Assembly: GCF_000961885.1 (NCBI RefSeq)
Contig: NZ_JZKH01000024.1
Span: 1 to 64,000, forward strand
Direction: 5' to 3'
Length of the DNA stretch: 64,000 nt
From: Streptomyces rubellomurinus
GTDB taxonomy: Bacteria; Actinomycetota; Actinomycetes; Streptomycetales; Streptomycetaceae
The position numbers were made by a program, and so were the translations under genes. The notes beneath the pieces were generated by a model that saw only the letters and a program-made list of their open reading frames with translations, was not told the origin of the DNA and did not search any database. Below are positions 16,485 to 24,160 of the stretch, one piece after another (positions within the stretch are counted from its first letter, which is position 1; each line of letters begins with the position of its first letter).

Positions 16485-17477
16485 ATGACCGATCGCACCG
16501 ACCGCACCGACCGCACCGCCCAACAGCCGCTCGGCTCGCCGTTCACCGCCGCGAGCACCGCCCGGGACGTCCTGGCCGGCCTCGACCTCTCCGGCCGGAC
16601 GGCCGTGGTGACCGGCGGATCCTCCGGCCTCGGCCTGGAGACCGTCCGGGCCCTCGCGGCCGCCGGGGCCCGCGTCCTCGTGCCCGCCCGCCGCCCCGAT
16701 GTCGTGTGCGCCGAGGGGGTCGAGGTGCTGCCGATGGACCTCACCGACCCCGGCAGCGTGCGCGCCGCCGCCGCCCGGATCCGGGCGGGCGCCGACCGGC
16801 TCGACCTCCTGATCGCCGCGGCCGGCGTCATGGCCACCCCGGAACGGCACGTCGGGCCGGGCTGGGAGAGCCAGTTCGCGGCCAACTACCTCGGGCACTT
16901 CCTGCTGACCTGCGAGCTGTACCCGCTGCTGGCCGCGGCGGGCGGCGCGGGCGGCGCGCGCGTGGTGGCGTACAGCTCCGCCGGGCACGCGCTGACCGGC
17001 ATTCGCCGGCACGACCCGCACTTCCGCACCGGCTACGACAGGTGGCTGGCGTACGGGCAGTCCAAGACCGCGAACGCGCTGTTCGCCGTCCACCTCGACA
17101 CCCTCGGACGGGCCGATGGCGTCCGCGCGTTCTCGCTCCACCCGGGAAAGATCATCACCGGGCTGCAGCGCGAGCTGACCAGGCGCGAGCAGGTCGAGCT
17201 GGGCTGGGTGGACGAGCACGGCGCCGTGATCGGCGCCGGCTTCAAGACCCCCGCCCAGGGCGCCGCCACCGGCCTCTGGGCGGCGACCTCCCCGCTCCTG
17301 GCCGGGCGGGGCGGTTGCTACCTGGAGGACTGCGACATCGCTCCCCTCGTCGCCCCCGGCACCCCGATGGACGCCGGCGGCGTCCGCCCCCACGCCGTGG
17401 ACCCCGCCGAGGCCACCCACCTGTGGTCCGTCTCCCTCGCCGCCACCGGCGCCACCCCACCCGGCCGGACGCCCTGA
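16485..17477 (+). CDS. Short-chain dehydrogenase/reductase
   Basis: A 330-residue SDR oxidoreductase of the retinol-dehydrogenase/WWOX-like group. The cofactor motif TGGSSGLG is at residues 43-50, the AAGVM strand stands in the NNAG position, the catalytic serine is in VVAYSSAG, and Tyr and Lys are in WLAYGQSK. SFHPG is represented by SLHPGKI. ATG lies eight bases after the MerR-type -10 element, which implies a leaderless or very short-leader transcript. The N-terminus carries three TDR repeats encoded by a 9-bp tandem repeat. The substrate is unknown; control by the divergent MerR gene is likely. Confidence 0.9.
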   Translation: MTDRTDRTDRTAQQPLGSPFTAASTARDVLAGLDLSGRTAVVTGGSSGLGLETVRALAAAGARVLVPARRPDVVCAEGVEVLPMDLTDPGSVRAAAARIRAGADRLDLLIAAAGVMATPERHVGPGWESQFAANYLGHFLLTCELYPLLAAAGGAGGARVVAYSSAGHALTGIRRHDPHFRTGYDRWLAYGQSKTANALFAVHLDTLGRADGVRAFSLHPGKIITGLQRELTRREQVELGWVDEHGAVIGAGFKTPAQGAATGLWAATSPLLAGRGGCYLEDCDIAPLVAPGTPMDAGGVRPHAVDPAEATHLWSVSLAATGATPPGRTP

Positions 17478-17483
17478 CCCCGC

Positions 17484-17516
17484 GCGCAGGAAGTCGACCC
17501 GGCCGACTTCCTGCGC
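17484..17516. repeat. Dispersed palindrome, copy 2
   Basis: Arms GCGCAGGAAGTCG and CGACTTCCTGCGC (13 bp, exact) around seven bases, seven bases after the SDR stop codon. The same core as copy 1 but with outer bases GCGC instead of GGAG. Confidence 0.85.
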
Positions 17517-17625
17517 AGCAGGCCCGGCCGTCCGCCGCAGGCTCTTGGTGTCCTGGCGGCGACTGTCCCCGGTTGCGGATGCCCGCCGCGGCTCGGGCGG
17601 TCGGCCCTCGCCGGGGCTGTGGCGC

Positions 17626-17654
17626 GGGAGGTCGGGCGGGCCGACTTTTCCTTC
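17626..17654. repeat. Dispersed palindrome, degraded copy
   Basis: A decayed member in which GTCGGGCGGGCCGAC is kept but the outer GGAAG arm has drifted. It helps show that the element is old and copied within this gap. Confidence 0.5.
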
Positions 17655-17690
17655 CTCTCGGGGTGGCCGCGGGCGGTTGGGGGCGCCGCG

Positions 17691-17717
17691 CAGGAAGTCG
17701 GCCTGGTCGACTTCCTG
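17691..17717. repeat. Dispersed palindrome, copy 3
   Basis: Arms CAGGAAGTCG and CGACTTCCTG, exact over 10 bases, around seven bases. Confidence 0.8.
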
Positions 17718-17783
17718 TGGAGCTTGACTGCCCGCCGCAGTGCGGTTGCCGTCCGTCGCGAGGGGCGTGGCCCGATGGGTGTC

Positions 17784-17816
17784 GCGCAGGAAGTCGGATC
17801 GGCCGACTTCCTGTGC
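17784..17816. repeat. Dispersed palindrome, copy 4
   Basis: Arms GCGCAGGAAGTCGG and CCGACTTCCTGTGC, with one G:T in the outer arm. It is followed by the same downstream bases as copy 2, and lies just past the end of the P-loop kinase gene. Confidence 0.85.
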
Positions 17817-17830
17817 AGCAGGCCCGGCCG

Positions 17831-18352
17831 TCAGGCGAAGGACGGCCAGCGGGTGGTGGCCCAGGCGTGCCAGGTGGGCCAGCCGGGTGGGGGTGCGTCG
17901 GGCGCGCGGCCGTCGAGTTCGGTGGGGTCGGGCTCCTCGAAGCCGGCGCGGTCGCGCAGGATGTCGGCCTCGGTCATCGGGAGGGTCTGGTCCGGGGTGG
18001 TGGTCCAGCGGTGGGCGATGCGGGCGCTCTGGGTCTCGTGGTCGACGGGGAGGTACACCAGGTGGCAGGTCGCGCCGGCTGAGGCGGCCAGTGCGCGGAT
18101 CGCGGAGCGCTCGTCGCGGGACCAGCAGCCGAAGTCGACCACCACGTCCGCCCCCGCGCGCAGGGCCTCCAGGCCGAGGGTGAGCAGCCGGCCTTCGAGG
18201 ATGTCGCGCTTGCCGTCCACCTCCGCGCCGAACAGCGGGATCACCCACTCGTCGGGCGTGAGGCGGACGGCCCGGCGTTCGGCGGCGATGCGGCGGGCTT
18301 TGGTGGTCTTCCCGGCTCCGGGGAGGCCGATCATCAGGAACAACTCGGGCAT
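17831..18352 (-). CDS. P-loop ATP-binding kinase-like protein
   Basis: A 173-residue protein opening MPELFLMIGLPGAGKTT, with Walker A GLPGAGKT at residues 9-16, an AAERRAVRLTPDEW segment and VVVDFGCWSRDER as the Walker B-like strand. This is the layout of the polynucleotide kinase/zeta-toxin/chloramphenicol phosphotransferase group (AAA_33). Substrate unknown. No antitoxin-like partner is present, so a small-molecule kinase is more likely than a toxin. Palindromic repeats lie on both sides of the gene. Confidence 0.85.
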   Translation of the reverse strand: MPELFLMIGLPGAGKTTKARRIAAERRAVRLTPDEWVIPLFGAEVDGKRDILEGRLLTLGLEALRAGADVVVDFGCWSRDERSAIRALAASAGATCHLVYLPVDHETQSARIAHRWTTTPDQTLPMTEADILRDRAGFEEPDPTELDGRAPDAPPPGWPTWHAWATTRWPSFA

Positions 18353-18402
18353 ATCCGGATGGTGGCAGCCGCCGCGGGCCGCCGGCGAGCGGTTTTCCCG
18401 GA

Positions 18403-18437
18403 GGAGCAGGAAGTCGGCCTGGCCGACTTCCCGCTCC
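18403..18437. repeat. Dispersed palindrome, copy 5
   Basis: Arms GGAGCAGGAAGTCGGCC and GGCCGACTTCCCGCTCC, 17 bases with one mismatch, the same outer bases as copy 1. It lies 51 bases before the kinase start and 23 bases past the end of the chitinase gene, so it can act as the chitinase terminator. Confidence 0.85.
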
Positions 18438-18459
18438 GGCGCCGACCGCCGCGGGGGCC

Positions 18460-19176
18460 TCAGCAGGAGAGGTTGCCGCCGCCGACGTCGGTGCCGAGGG
18501 CGCCGACGAACCGCTTGTAGAGGTTGATCCGGTCGTTGCGCTGGTCCGGGTTCTTGCCGTCGCACTCCAGCGCGCCGTTGATGCTGCGGATGGTCTCGCC
18601 GAAGCCCTTCTTGTTGACCATGGCGTCGTGCGGGGTCATCCGGCCGGCGCCGTTCTGGGTGTCCCAGAACCACAGGGCGGTCTTCCAGGCGGTGGCCGGG
18701 TTCTTCTCGACCTGGTAGGGGTCGTGGAGCAGGTCGATGTGGAGGGCGTCGCCGGCGGCCTTGTAGTTGAAGTTCCAGCTGAGCTGCAGCGGGCCGCGCC
18801 CGTAGTAGGCGCTCCGGCCGGCGGGGCAGCCGTAGGGCTGGGAACTATCGCAGTAGTGCGGGTAGTTGGCGGTGTTCTGCTCGACGACGTACCGCAGCCC
18901 TCCGGTCTCGTGGCTGACGTTGGCGAGGAAGGCGGCGGCCTCGCGCTTGCGGGTGGCGGCGTCGCCGGTGGTGGCGAAGGCGGGGTAGGCGCCGAGCGCG
19001 TCGGTGAGGCCCTTGTACGTGTAGAAGGAGTTCCGGTTCGGGAACATCTTGTCGAACTGGGCCTCGCTGACCACGAAGGAGCCGGCGGCGGCCGCGGGGG
19101 CGCTCTGGCCGGTCAGGGCGAGGGTGCTCAGGACGGCGGCCGAGGCGACCGCGGCGAGGGTGCGGGAGAGCTTCAT
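18460..19176 (-). CDS. Secreted GH19 chitinase
   Basis: A 238-residue single-domain family 19 chitinase with a signal peptide (residues 1-31, cleavage after APAAAA). The catalytic acid Glu90 is in NVSHETGGL, and the second catalytic Glu99 lies nine residues later, as in ChiG-type enzymes. The substrate-cleft motif YYGRGPLQLSWNFNY and the C-terminal IRSINGALECDG and NLSC segments are intact. It cleaves chitin between N-acetylglucosamines with inversion. No chitin-binding domain is present, unlike ChiC-type two-domain enzymes. A dre-like DasR site lies about 106 bases upstream, which suggests GlcNAc-responsive control. Confidence 0.95.
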   Translation of the reverse strand: MKLSRTLAAVASAAVLSTLALTGQSAPAAAAGSFVVSEAQFDKMFPNRNSFYTYKGLTDALGAYPAFATTGDAATRKREAAAFLANVSHETGGLRYVVEQNTANYPHYCDSSQPYGCPAGRSAYYGRGPLQLSWNFNYKAAGDALHIDLLHDPYQVEKNPATAWKTALWFWDTQNGAGRMTPHDAMVNKKGFGETIRSINGALECDGKNPDQRNDRINLYKRFVGALGTDVGGGNLSC

Positions 19177-19281
19177 CGGTCCTCATTCGACAGGGGCGAG
19201 GGGGGAGGAGAACGCGGTGGTGCTTCGATGGCGAACCACCGCGACCATCGTCCCGGCAGGGACACTCGAACGTGAACCAGG

Positions 19282-19297
19282 AGAGGCCTAAACCACT
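19282..19297. promoter_or_regulatory. dre-like DasR site upstream of chitinase
   Basis: Read on the minus strand, AGTGGTTTAGGCCTCT agrees at 13 of 16 positions with a DasR-responsive element of the form AGTGGTCTAGACCACT. It lies between the chitinase and the divergent TPR gene. Confidence 0.5.
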
Positions 19298-19415
19298 CGT
19301 AAGGGTTGTATCCAGCACGGCAGTTGGGGCGGCCGCCGGGGTGATCATCCGCCTGTCGTACGCGCGGGATAGCCTCGTGCGCGCACCACCAGGCGAGAAC
19401 GACGGGGGACGGGCC

Positions 19416-21380
19416 ATGGGACACGCCGAGGACGAGGACGACCAGCGGCTGGCGGCGGAGGGCGAGGTCGCGGTCGCCCGGCTGGCGATCGACTCCGGCG
19501 AGCTCGACCACGCCGCCGACCACCTCGCCGACGCCATCGTCGCCGACCCCCAGCTGCCCGAACTGCACGAGGCACTGGCCGAGTTGTGCGCGGCGGCGGG
19601 CGGGCCGGCCGCGGCCCGCGAGCTGTTCCCGCTGGAGGGCCAGGTGTTCCTGGGCTCCGTCGTCTGCCGCGCCCACGTCGAGGCCGCCGCCGGGGACTGG
19701 GACAGCGCGGTGGGCCTGCTCGCCTCGGCGATCCAGTACGAGCCTTCCCGCCCCTGGGCGCACACCGCCTGGCTCGCCCGCGAGGACCTGCCCGCCCTGG
19801 TCGACCCGGACGCCGTCGCCCAGGCGGTGGCTCGCGCCGCCGGCCCGCTGCCGGACCCGCTGCCCGCCGAACTCGCCGACTCCGTACGCCCCTTCGAGGC
19901 GTTCGTGCAGGCCGTCGTGGCCCAGCACGCCGACCACCCGCTGCTGCTGGCGATGGCCTCCGGCCTGACCCGCCGCCTCGGCGCCACCGCCCGCGCCGTC
20001 GAACTCGCCGAGCGGGCGCACCGGCTGGCCCCCGGCTACCTGTCCTCCGTGATGCTCGGCAACGCGCTGCGCTCGGACGGCCGCCCCGAGCCGGCGCTCG
20101 CCGTCTGGGAGGCGGAGCTCGACCGCACCCCGCCCGAGCAGGACGACTCCAGCAGCTACCTCGCCGTCGACGTCGCCGAACTGTACGGCGCCCTCGGTCG
20201 CGCCGCCGAAGGCCTGCCCTGGCTGGACCGGGTGCTCGCCGCCGAACCCGACCACCCCAAGGCCGGCCCGGCCCGCTACGCGCTGTGCCACGCCCTCGAC
20301 GGCGACCCGGCGCACCTGCTCGGCCTCGCCGACCACCACCGCGCCCACCCCGACCACGAGTACGCCCAGGAGCTGCTGGAACGGCTCAGCCACCGCGAGC
20401 CCTGGCTCGGCATGGTGGCCGGCACCACCGAGGCGACCGTCAACGTGCTGCGCCAGGTGCTCGCCGACGAGGACACCGGCCGCGACAGCGAGATCGACTG
20501 CACCGTCTCCGCCCTGGAGCCGCCCAGCTCGCTGCTGGCGCTCCACCTCGCGCTGCCGCGCTCCACCGTCGCGTACCAGCAGGTCCCCGAGCCCGACCCC
20601 CGGCTGCCGCTGACCGAGCCCACCACCCGGATCTGGGCCTGGGACGGCACCGAGCCGCGCCCGGCCGTCGCCGCGCCCGCGCCGGAGAGCGCCGAACTCG
20701 TCCGCGCCACCGCCGAGATCGTCTGGCCGACCGTCCCCGCCGCCTACGACCACGCCGTCCGGCTGGCCGGGCTGGCGCCGGCGGACCTGCTCGGCGTCCT
20801 CGTCCACCCGCCGATGCCGCGCGAGGACGACCTCGGCCGCGCCCTGCTCGCCCGCCAGCCCGAGGTCTGGGTGCGCGCCGTCCAGGCCTTCGCCTGCCTC
20901 GGCCTCGCCCACCACCGCACCGACCAGCCGTGGCCGGACTCCGAACGCCGCCGGCTGCTGCGCGACCTGCTGCTCGGGCCCGAGGACTGGGTGGTCGAGG
21001 CGGCCGGCTTCGCCCTGCTCGCGATCGGCTGGACGGACCCGGACACCCGCCCCGACATCGCGGAGTTGCTCCGGCAGCGGCTGCTCCACATCGCCGAGGC
21101 GCAGCGGAGCCGGGTGGTGACGATCCAGCGCTCGTTCGCCGGGCTGGTCCTGGCCGCGCCCTGGCTGGAGCCGGACGACCTCGCCCTGGCGCGCGAACTG
21201 CTGCGGCGCACCGAGCGCAAGACCGATCGGAAGACCGCGCGCGAGACCGAGCGCACGACCGAGCGCGAGGGCGGGGCGGCCGCGCCCCCGCAGGCCCCGG
21301 CCGAGCCCGAGCCAGTGAGCGAGCCCGAGCAGCCGAAGCCCCGCCCCGGCCTGCTGCGCCGCCTCTTCGGCAAGGGCTGA
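19416..21380 (+). CDS. Large tetratricopeptide-repeat protein
   Basis: A 654-residue soluble protein. The ATG at 19416 follows GGGGGAC; in-frame extension upstream crosses the probable promoter. It is made almost wholly of paired helices with TPR spacing: for example RLAIDSGELDHAADHLADAI, EAAAGDWDSAVGLLASAIQ, AHRLAPGYLSSVMLGNALRS and YGALGRAAEGLPWLDRVLA. The second half (about 390-600) is a different alpha-helical domain with HEAT-like runs. The C-terminus is charged (RTERKTDRKTARETE), then Pro-rich, and ends RRLFGKG. No catalytic motif is seen. It is probably a protein-interaction scaffold; partner unknown. Confidence 0.85.
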   Translation: MGHAEDEDDQRLAAEGEVAVARLAIDSGELDHAADHLADAIVADPQLPELHEALAELCAAAGGPAAARELFPLEGQVFLGSVVCRAHVEAAAGDWDSAVGLLASAIQYEPSRPWAHTAWLAREDLPALVDPDAVAQAVARAAGPLPDPLPAELADSVRPFEAFVQAVVAQHADHPLLLAMASGLTRRLGATARAVELAERAHRLAPGYLSSVMLGNALRSDGRPEPALAVWEAELDRTPPEQDDSSSYLAVDVAELYGALGRAAEGLPWLDRVLAAEPDHPKAGPARYALCHALDGDPAHLLGLADHHRAHPDHEYAQELLERLSHREPWLGMVAGTTEATVNVLRQVLADEDTGRDSEIDCTVSALEPPSSLLALHLALPRSTVAYQQVPEPDPRLPLTEPTTRIWAWDGTEPRPAVAAPAPESAELVRATAEIVWPTVPAAYDHAVRLAGLAPADLLGVLVHPPMPREDDLGRALLARQPEVWVRAVQAFACLGLAHHRTDQPWPDSERRRLLRDLLLGPEDWVVEAAGFALLAIGWTDPDTRPDIAELLRQRLLHIAEAQRSRVVTIQRSFAGLVLAAPWLEPDDLALARELLRRTERKTDRKTARETERTTEREGGAAAPPQAPAEPEPVSEPEQPKPRPGLLRRLFGKG

Positions 21381-21428
21381 CGCAGGCCCGGGCCGTGGCC
21401 GGAAGCCGTGGCCGGGAGCCGGGCCCGC

Positions 21429-21623
21429 TCAGTCCACGCCCGGCAGCGGCTCCTGGTCGACGTCGTACCGGGCGACCCGCTCGGCCGGGTCCCGGCACTC
21501 CGGCCCGAGCCGCAGGATCCGCGACTCCGGGTCGTGCAGCGGCCGGTGGCAGCGCCGGCAGGTGACCCGGTGGCGCACGGCCTGCTCTGTGTCGGTGCCG
21601 GGGATCGGTTCGGGATCGGTCAT
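21429..21623 (-). CDS. Small zinc-knuckle protein (DUF6011-like)
   Basis: A 64-residue protein with CRRCHRPLHDPESR, then RLGPEC. The C-x2-C pair plus His/Cys further on form the short zinc-knuckle pattern of DUF6011-type proteins common in actinobacteria and their phages. Function unknown. It is convergent with the TPR gene and 26 bases from the next regulator gene on the same strand. Confidence 0.75.
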   Translation of the reverse strand: MTDPEPIPGTDTEQAVRHRVTCRRCHRPLHDPESRILRLGPECRDPAERVARYDVDQEPLPGVD

Positions 21624-21649
21624 GGGCAGAGACGGTAGTCGTCGAACGC

Positions 21650-22039
21650 TCAGGCGTCCCGACCGTCGTACTCGGCGCGCGCCGCCTCGACGGCCGGCAC
21701 CCGCCGCTCCGACCAGTGCGCGAGCGCCGCGACGAGCTCGGCGGCCTCCCGCCCGAGCGGGGTCAGGCTGTAGTCGACCCGGGGCGGGATCACCGGGTGC
21801 GCCTCGCGCAGCACGAAGCCGTCCCGCTCCAGCGTCTGCAGGGTCTGGGCGAGCATCTTCTCGCTGACTCCGGCGACCCGGCGGCGCAGCTCGCTGAACC
21901 GGTAGCCGCGCTCGTGCAGCGCGCCGAGCACGAGGACGCCCCAGCGGCTGGTGACGTGCTCCAGCACACCCCGGGAGGGGCACATCCGGTCGAAGACGGT
22001 CGCCGGCGGCAGTTCGCGGACCTCGGTGCTTACCTTCAC
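21650..22039 (-). CDS. HxlR family redox regulator, QorR-like
   Basis: A 129-residue winged-helix protein starting GTG. Residues 15-110 carry the HxlR pattern: a cysteine at MCPSRGVLEHVTSRWG (Cys20), VLGALHERGYRFSELRRRVAGVSEKMLAQTLQTLERDG, and the wing RVDYSLTPLGREA. QorR and YodB relatives use this single cysteine to sense quinones and diamide. It is divergent from a QorB-like NmrA-family quinone reductase, the classical target arrangement, and two perfect 10-bp palindromes lie between them. Confidence 0.9.
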   Translation of the reverse strand: MKVSTEVRELPPATVFDRMCPSRGVLEHVTSRWGVLVLGALHERGYRFSELRRRVAGVSEKMLAQTLQTLERDGFVLREAHPVIPPRVDYSLTPLGREAAELVAALAHWSERRVPAVEAARAEYDGRDA

Positions 22040-22050
22040 ATCAGTACCCT

Positions 22051-22060
22051 ACTTCGAAGT
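22051..22060. promoter_or_regulatory. QorR-type operator half 1
   Basis: ACTTCGAAGT, a perfect 10-bp palindrome in the divergent region 12 bases from the regulator start. Confidence 0.6.
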
Positions 22061-22065
22061 GCGTA

Positions 22066-22075
22066 CTTTCGAAAG
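22066..22075. promoter_or_regulatory. QorR-type operator half 2
   Basis: CTTTCGAAAG, a perfect 10-bp palindrome with the same TTCGAA core, centred 15 bases from the first. Confidence 0.6.
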
Positions 22076-22137
22076 GTTAGTGCCATCCCTAGGGTGAGTT
22101 CCGAGGTCAGGACAGGGACACCAGAAGGAGCACTGCC

Positions 22138-22986
22138 ATGTACGTCGTCACCGGAGCCACCGGCCAGCTCGGCCGTCTCGTCGTCGAGGGGCTGCTGGCC
22201 ACCGTCCCCGCGAGCGAGGTGGCGGTCGCCGTCCGCTCGGCCGAGAAGGCGGCGGACCTGGCCGCGCGCGGGGTGGCCGTGCGGGTGGTGGACTACGACC
22301 GGCCCGAGTCGCTGGCCGGCGCCTTCGCCGCCGGGGACCGGGTGCTGCTGATCTCGGGCAACGAGCTCGGCCGCCGGATCCCGCAGCACCGGGCCGTGGT
22401 CGAGGCCGCGGCGGCGGCCGGCGTGGCGCTGCTCGCCTACACCAGCATCCTGGGCGCGGCGACGTTCCGGCTGGCCGACGAGCACAAGGCGACGGAGGAG
22501 CTGGTCCGGGCCTCCGGGCTGCCGTACGTGCTGCTGCGCAACGGCTGGTACGCCGAGAACTACCTGGACGACGCGGCCGGGACGGTCGAGCGCGGTGTGG
22601 TGCTCGGCAGCGCGGGCGACGGCCGGGTGGCCGGCGCCCCGCGCCGGGACTACGCGGCCGCCGCCGTGGCCGTCCTGACCGGCGAGGGCCACGAGAACAC
22701 GGTGTACGAGCTGAGCGGCGACACCGCGTGGAGCCTCGGCGAACTGGCCGCCGAGCTGGCGCAGGCCTCCGGCCGCCGGGTCGAGCACCGCAACGTCCCG
22801 GCGCCCGACCACCTGGCGGCCCTGGTCGGCGCCGGCCTGTCGGAGGGCTTCGCCGAGGTGCTGGTGGACGTGGACGCGGGCATCGCGCGCGGCGAGCTGG
22901 CCGGCACCCCGGGCGACCTGGCCCGGCTGATCGGCCGTCCGACCGTGCCGCTGGCGGTGTCCGTCCGGGCGGCCCTGGGCGCCTGA
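22138..22986 (+). CDS. NmrA-like NAD(P)H:quinone reductase, QorB-type
   Basis: A 282-residue atypical SDR. The cofactor motif VTGATGQLG is at residues 4-12. YTSILGA, LRNGWYAENY and the C-terminal NVPAPDHLAALV segment match the QorB/YtfG group, which reduces quinones with NADPH. There is no classical Tyr-x3-Lys, as is normal for the group. A GAAGGAG ribosome-binding site precedes ATG. With the divergent Cys-containing HxlR protein it makes a self-contained quinone/electrophile detoxification switch. Confidence 0.9.
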   Translation: MYVVTGATGQLGRLVVEGLLATVPASEVAVAVRSAEKAADLAARGVAVRVVDYDRPESLAGAFAAGDRVLLISGNELGRRIPQHRAVVEAAAAAGVALLAYTSILGAATFRLADEHKATEELVRASGLPYVLLRNGWYAENYLDDAAGTVERGVVLGSAGDGRVAGAPRRDYAAAAVAVLTGEGHENTVYELSGDTAWSLGELAAELAQASGRRVEHRNVPAPDHLAALVGAGLSEGFAEVLVDVDAGIARGELAGTPGDLARLIGRPTVPLAVSVRAALGA

Positions 22987-23155
22987 GCGAGCAGCCGGCG
23001 GATGCCTTGCGCAACCGTCTGACCTCGGGAAACGCCGAACCCGTCCAGCATTCAAGCAATGTCATGACCAAAATCCGAAAACGGAGATGACAGGCTGCCC
23101 TCCCGCCCGCTACCGTCGCCCTTCGACACACGCGCGCGCGGGAGGGCACTCGGCC

Positions 23156-24160
23156 ATGCCACAGACGATCCAGCAGGACAGCGGCCGAGGCCTCTGGTAC
23201 GGCATCGCGGCCTACGGCATCTGGGGGGTCTTCCCGCTGTTCTGGCCGCTGCTGGAGCCCAGCGCCGCCGACGACATCGTGGCCAACCGGATGGTCTGGT
23301 CGCTGATCGCCGTCGTCGGCATGCTGGCCGCCCAGCGGCACTGGGGCTGGATACGCCCGCTGCTGCGCCAGCCCCGCCGGCTCGCCATGCTGGCCGGTGC
23401 GGCCGCCGTGATCTCGGTCAACTGGGGCGTCTACATCTGGGCCGTCAACGCCGGACACGTGGTCGAGACCAGCCTCGGCTACTTCATCAACCCCTTGGTC
23501 ACCATCGGCTTCGGCGTCCTGGTGCTCAAGGAGCGGCTGCGTGCCGCCCAGTGGACGGCGGTCGGCATCGGCGCCGTCGCCGTCGCGGTGCTGACCGTCG
23601 CCTTCGGGCAACTGCCGTGGATCGCGCTCATCCTGGCGCTCTCCTTCGCCACCTACGGGCTGCTGAAGAAGCAGGTCGGGCTGAGCGGGCTGGAGAGCCT
23701 GGCGGCGGAGAGCGCCTTCATGTTCCCCTTCGCCCTCGGCTACCTGGTCTACCTGGAGGTCACCGGACACGGCACCTTCGGGCACACCGTCCCCGGTTCG
23801 TACGGCTGGGGGCACTCGGCGCTGCTGATGCTCGGCGGGGTGATCACCGCGATCCCGCTGCTGTTCTTCGGCGCGGCCGCCGTCCGGGTGCCGCTGACCA
23901 CGCTCGGGCTGCTGCAGTACCTGGCGCCGATCTTCCAGTTCCTGTGCGGCGTCCTGTGGTTCCACGAGTCGATGCCGCCCGCGCGCTGGGCCGGCTTCGC
24001 CCTGGTGTGGGCCGCGCTGGCGGTGCTCACCTGGGACGCGCTGCGCCAGATGCGGGTCGACCGGGCCGGACGGGCCGCCGCAGCGGCCCGGTCCGCCCAG
24101 CCCGTCGCAGCGGCTCAGCCCCTCCAGCCCGAGGCGGCGGAGGCCGGCGTCACGCGCTGA
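23156..24160 (+). CDS. rarD: EamA family transporter RarD
   Basis: A 334-residue inner-membrane protein with ten hydrophobic helices in two EamA halves. GIAAYGIWGVFPLFWPLLE, NWGVYIWAVNAGHVVETSLGY, and the second-half segments LLQYLAPIFQFL and LWFHE are characteristic of RarD, a drug/metabolite transporter linked by name to chloramphenicol sensitivity. The start is ATG 23156 after GGGAGGG. The C-terminal tail is Ala/Gln-rich. The last 11 bases overlap the convergent ABC permease gene. Confidence 0.9.
   Translation: MPQTIQQDSGRGLWYGIAAYGIWGVFPLFWPLLEPSAADDIVANRMVWSLIAVVGMLAAQRHWGWIRPLLRQPRRLAMLAGAAAVISVNWGVYIWAVNAGHVVETSLGYFINPLVTIGFGVLVLKERLRAAQWTAVGIGAVAVAVLTVAFGQLPWIALILALSFATYGLLKKQVGLSGLESLAAESAFMFPFALGYLVYLEVTGHGTFGHTVPGSYGWGHSALLMLGGVITAIPLLFFGAAAVRVPLTTLGLLQYLAPIFQFLCGVLWFHESMPPARWAGFALVWAALAVLTWDALRQMRVDRAGRAAAAARSAQPVAAAQPLQPEAAEAGVTR

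Larger units (their letters stand above)
17478..17830. other. 353-bp gene-free region built around palindromic repeats
   Basis: Between the convergent SDR and P-loop kinase genes there is no plausible coding frame. The stretch holds four members of the palindrome family, three good and one degraded, in about 330 bases. The first and last copies also share the next fourteen or more bases (CAGCAGGCCCGGCCGTC), so the repeat unit is longer than the palindrome. Confidence 0.75.

Noticed and set aside
17831..18352. Zeta-type toxin of a toxin-antitoxin pair
   Set aside because: No epsilon-like partner is adjacent, and the gene stands alone between repeats.
23087..23155. Longer N-terminus for RarD
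   Set aside because: The added residues have no family match, and GGGAGGG precedes the ATG at 23156.
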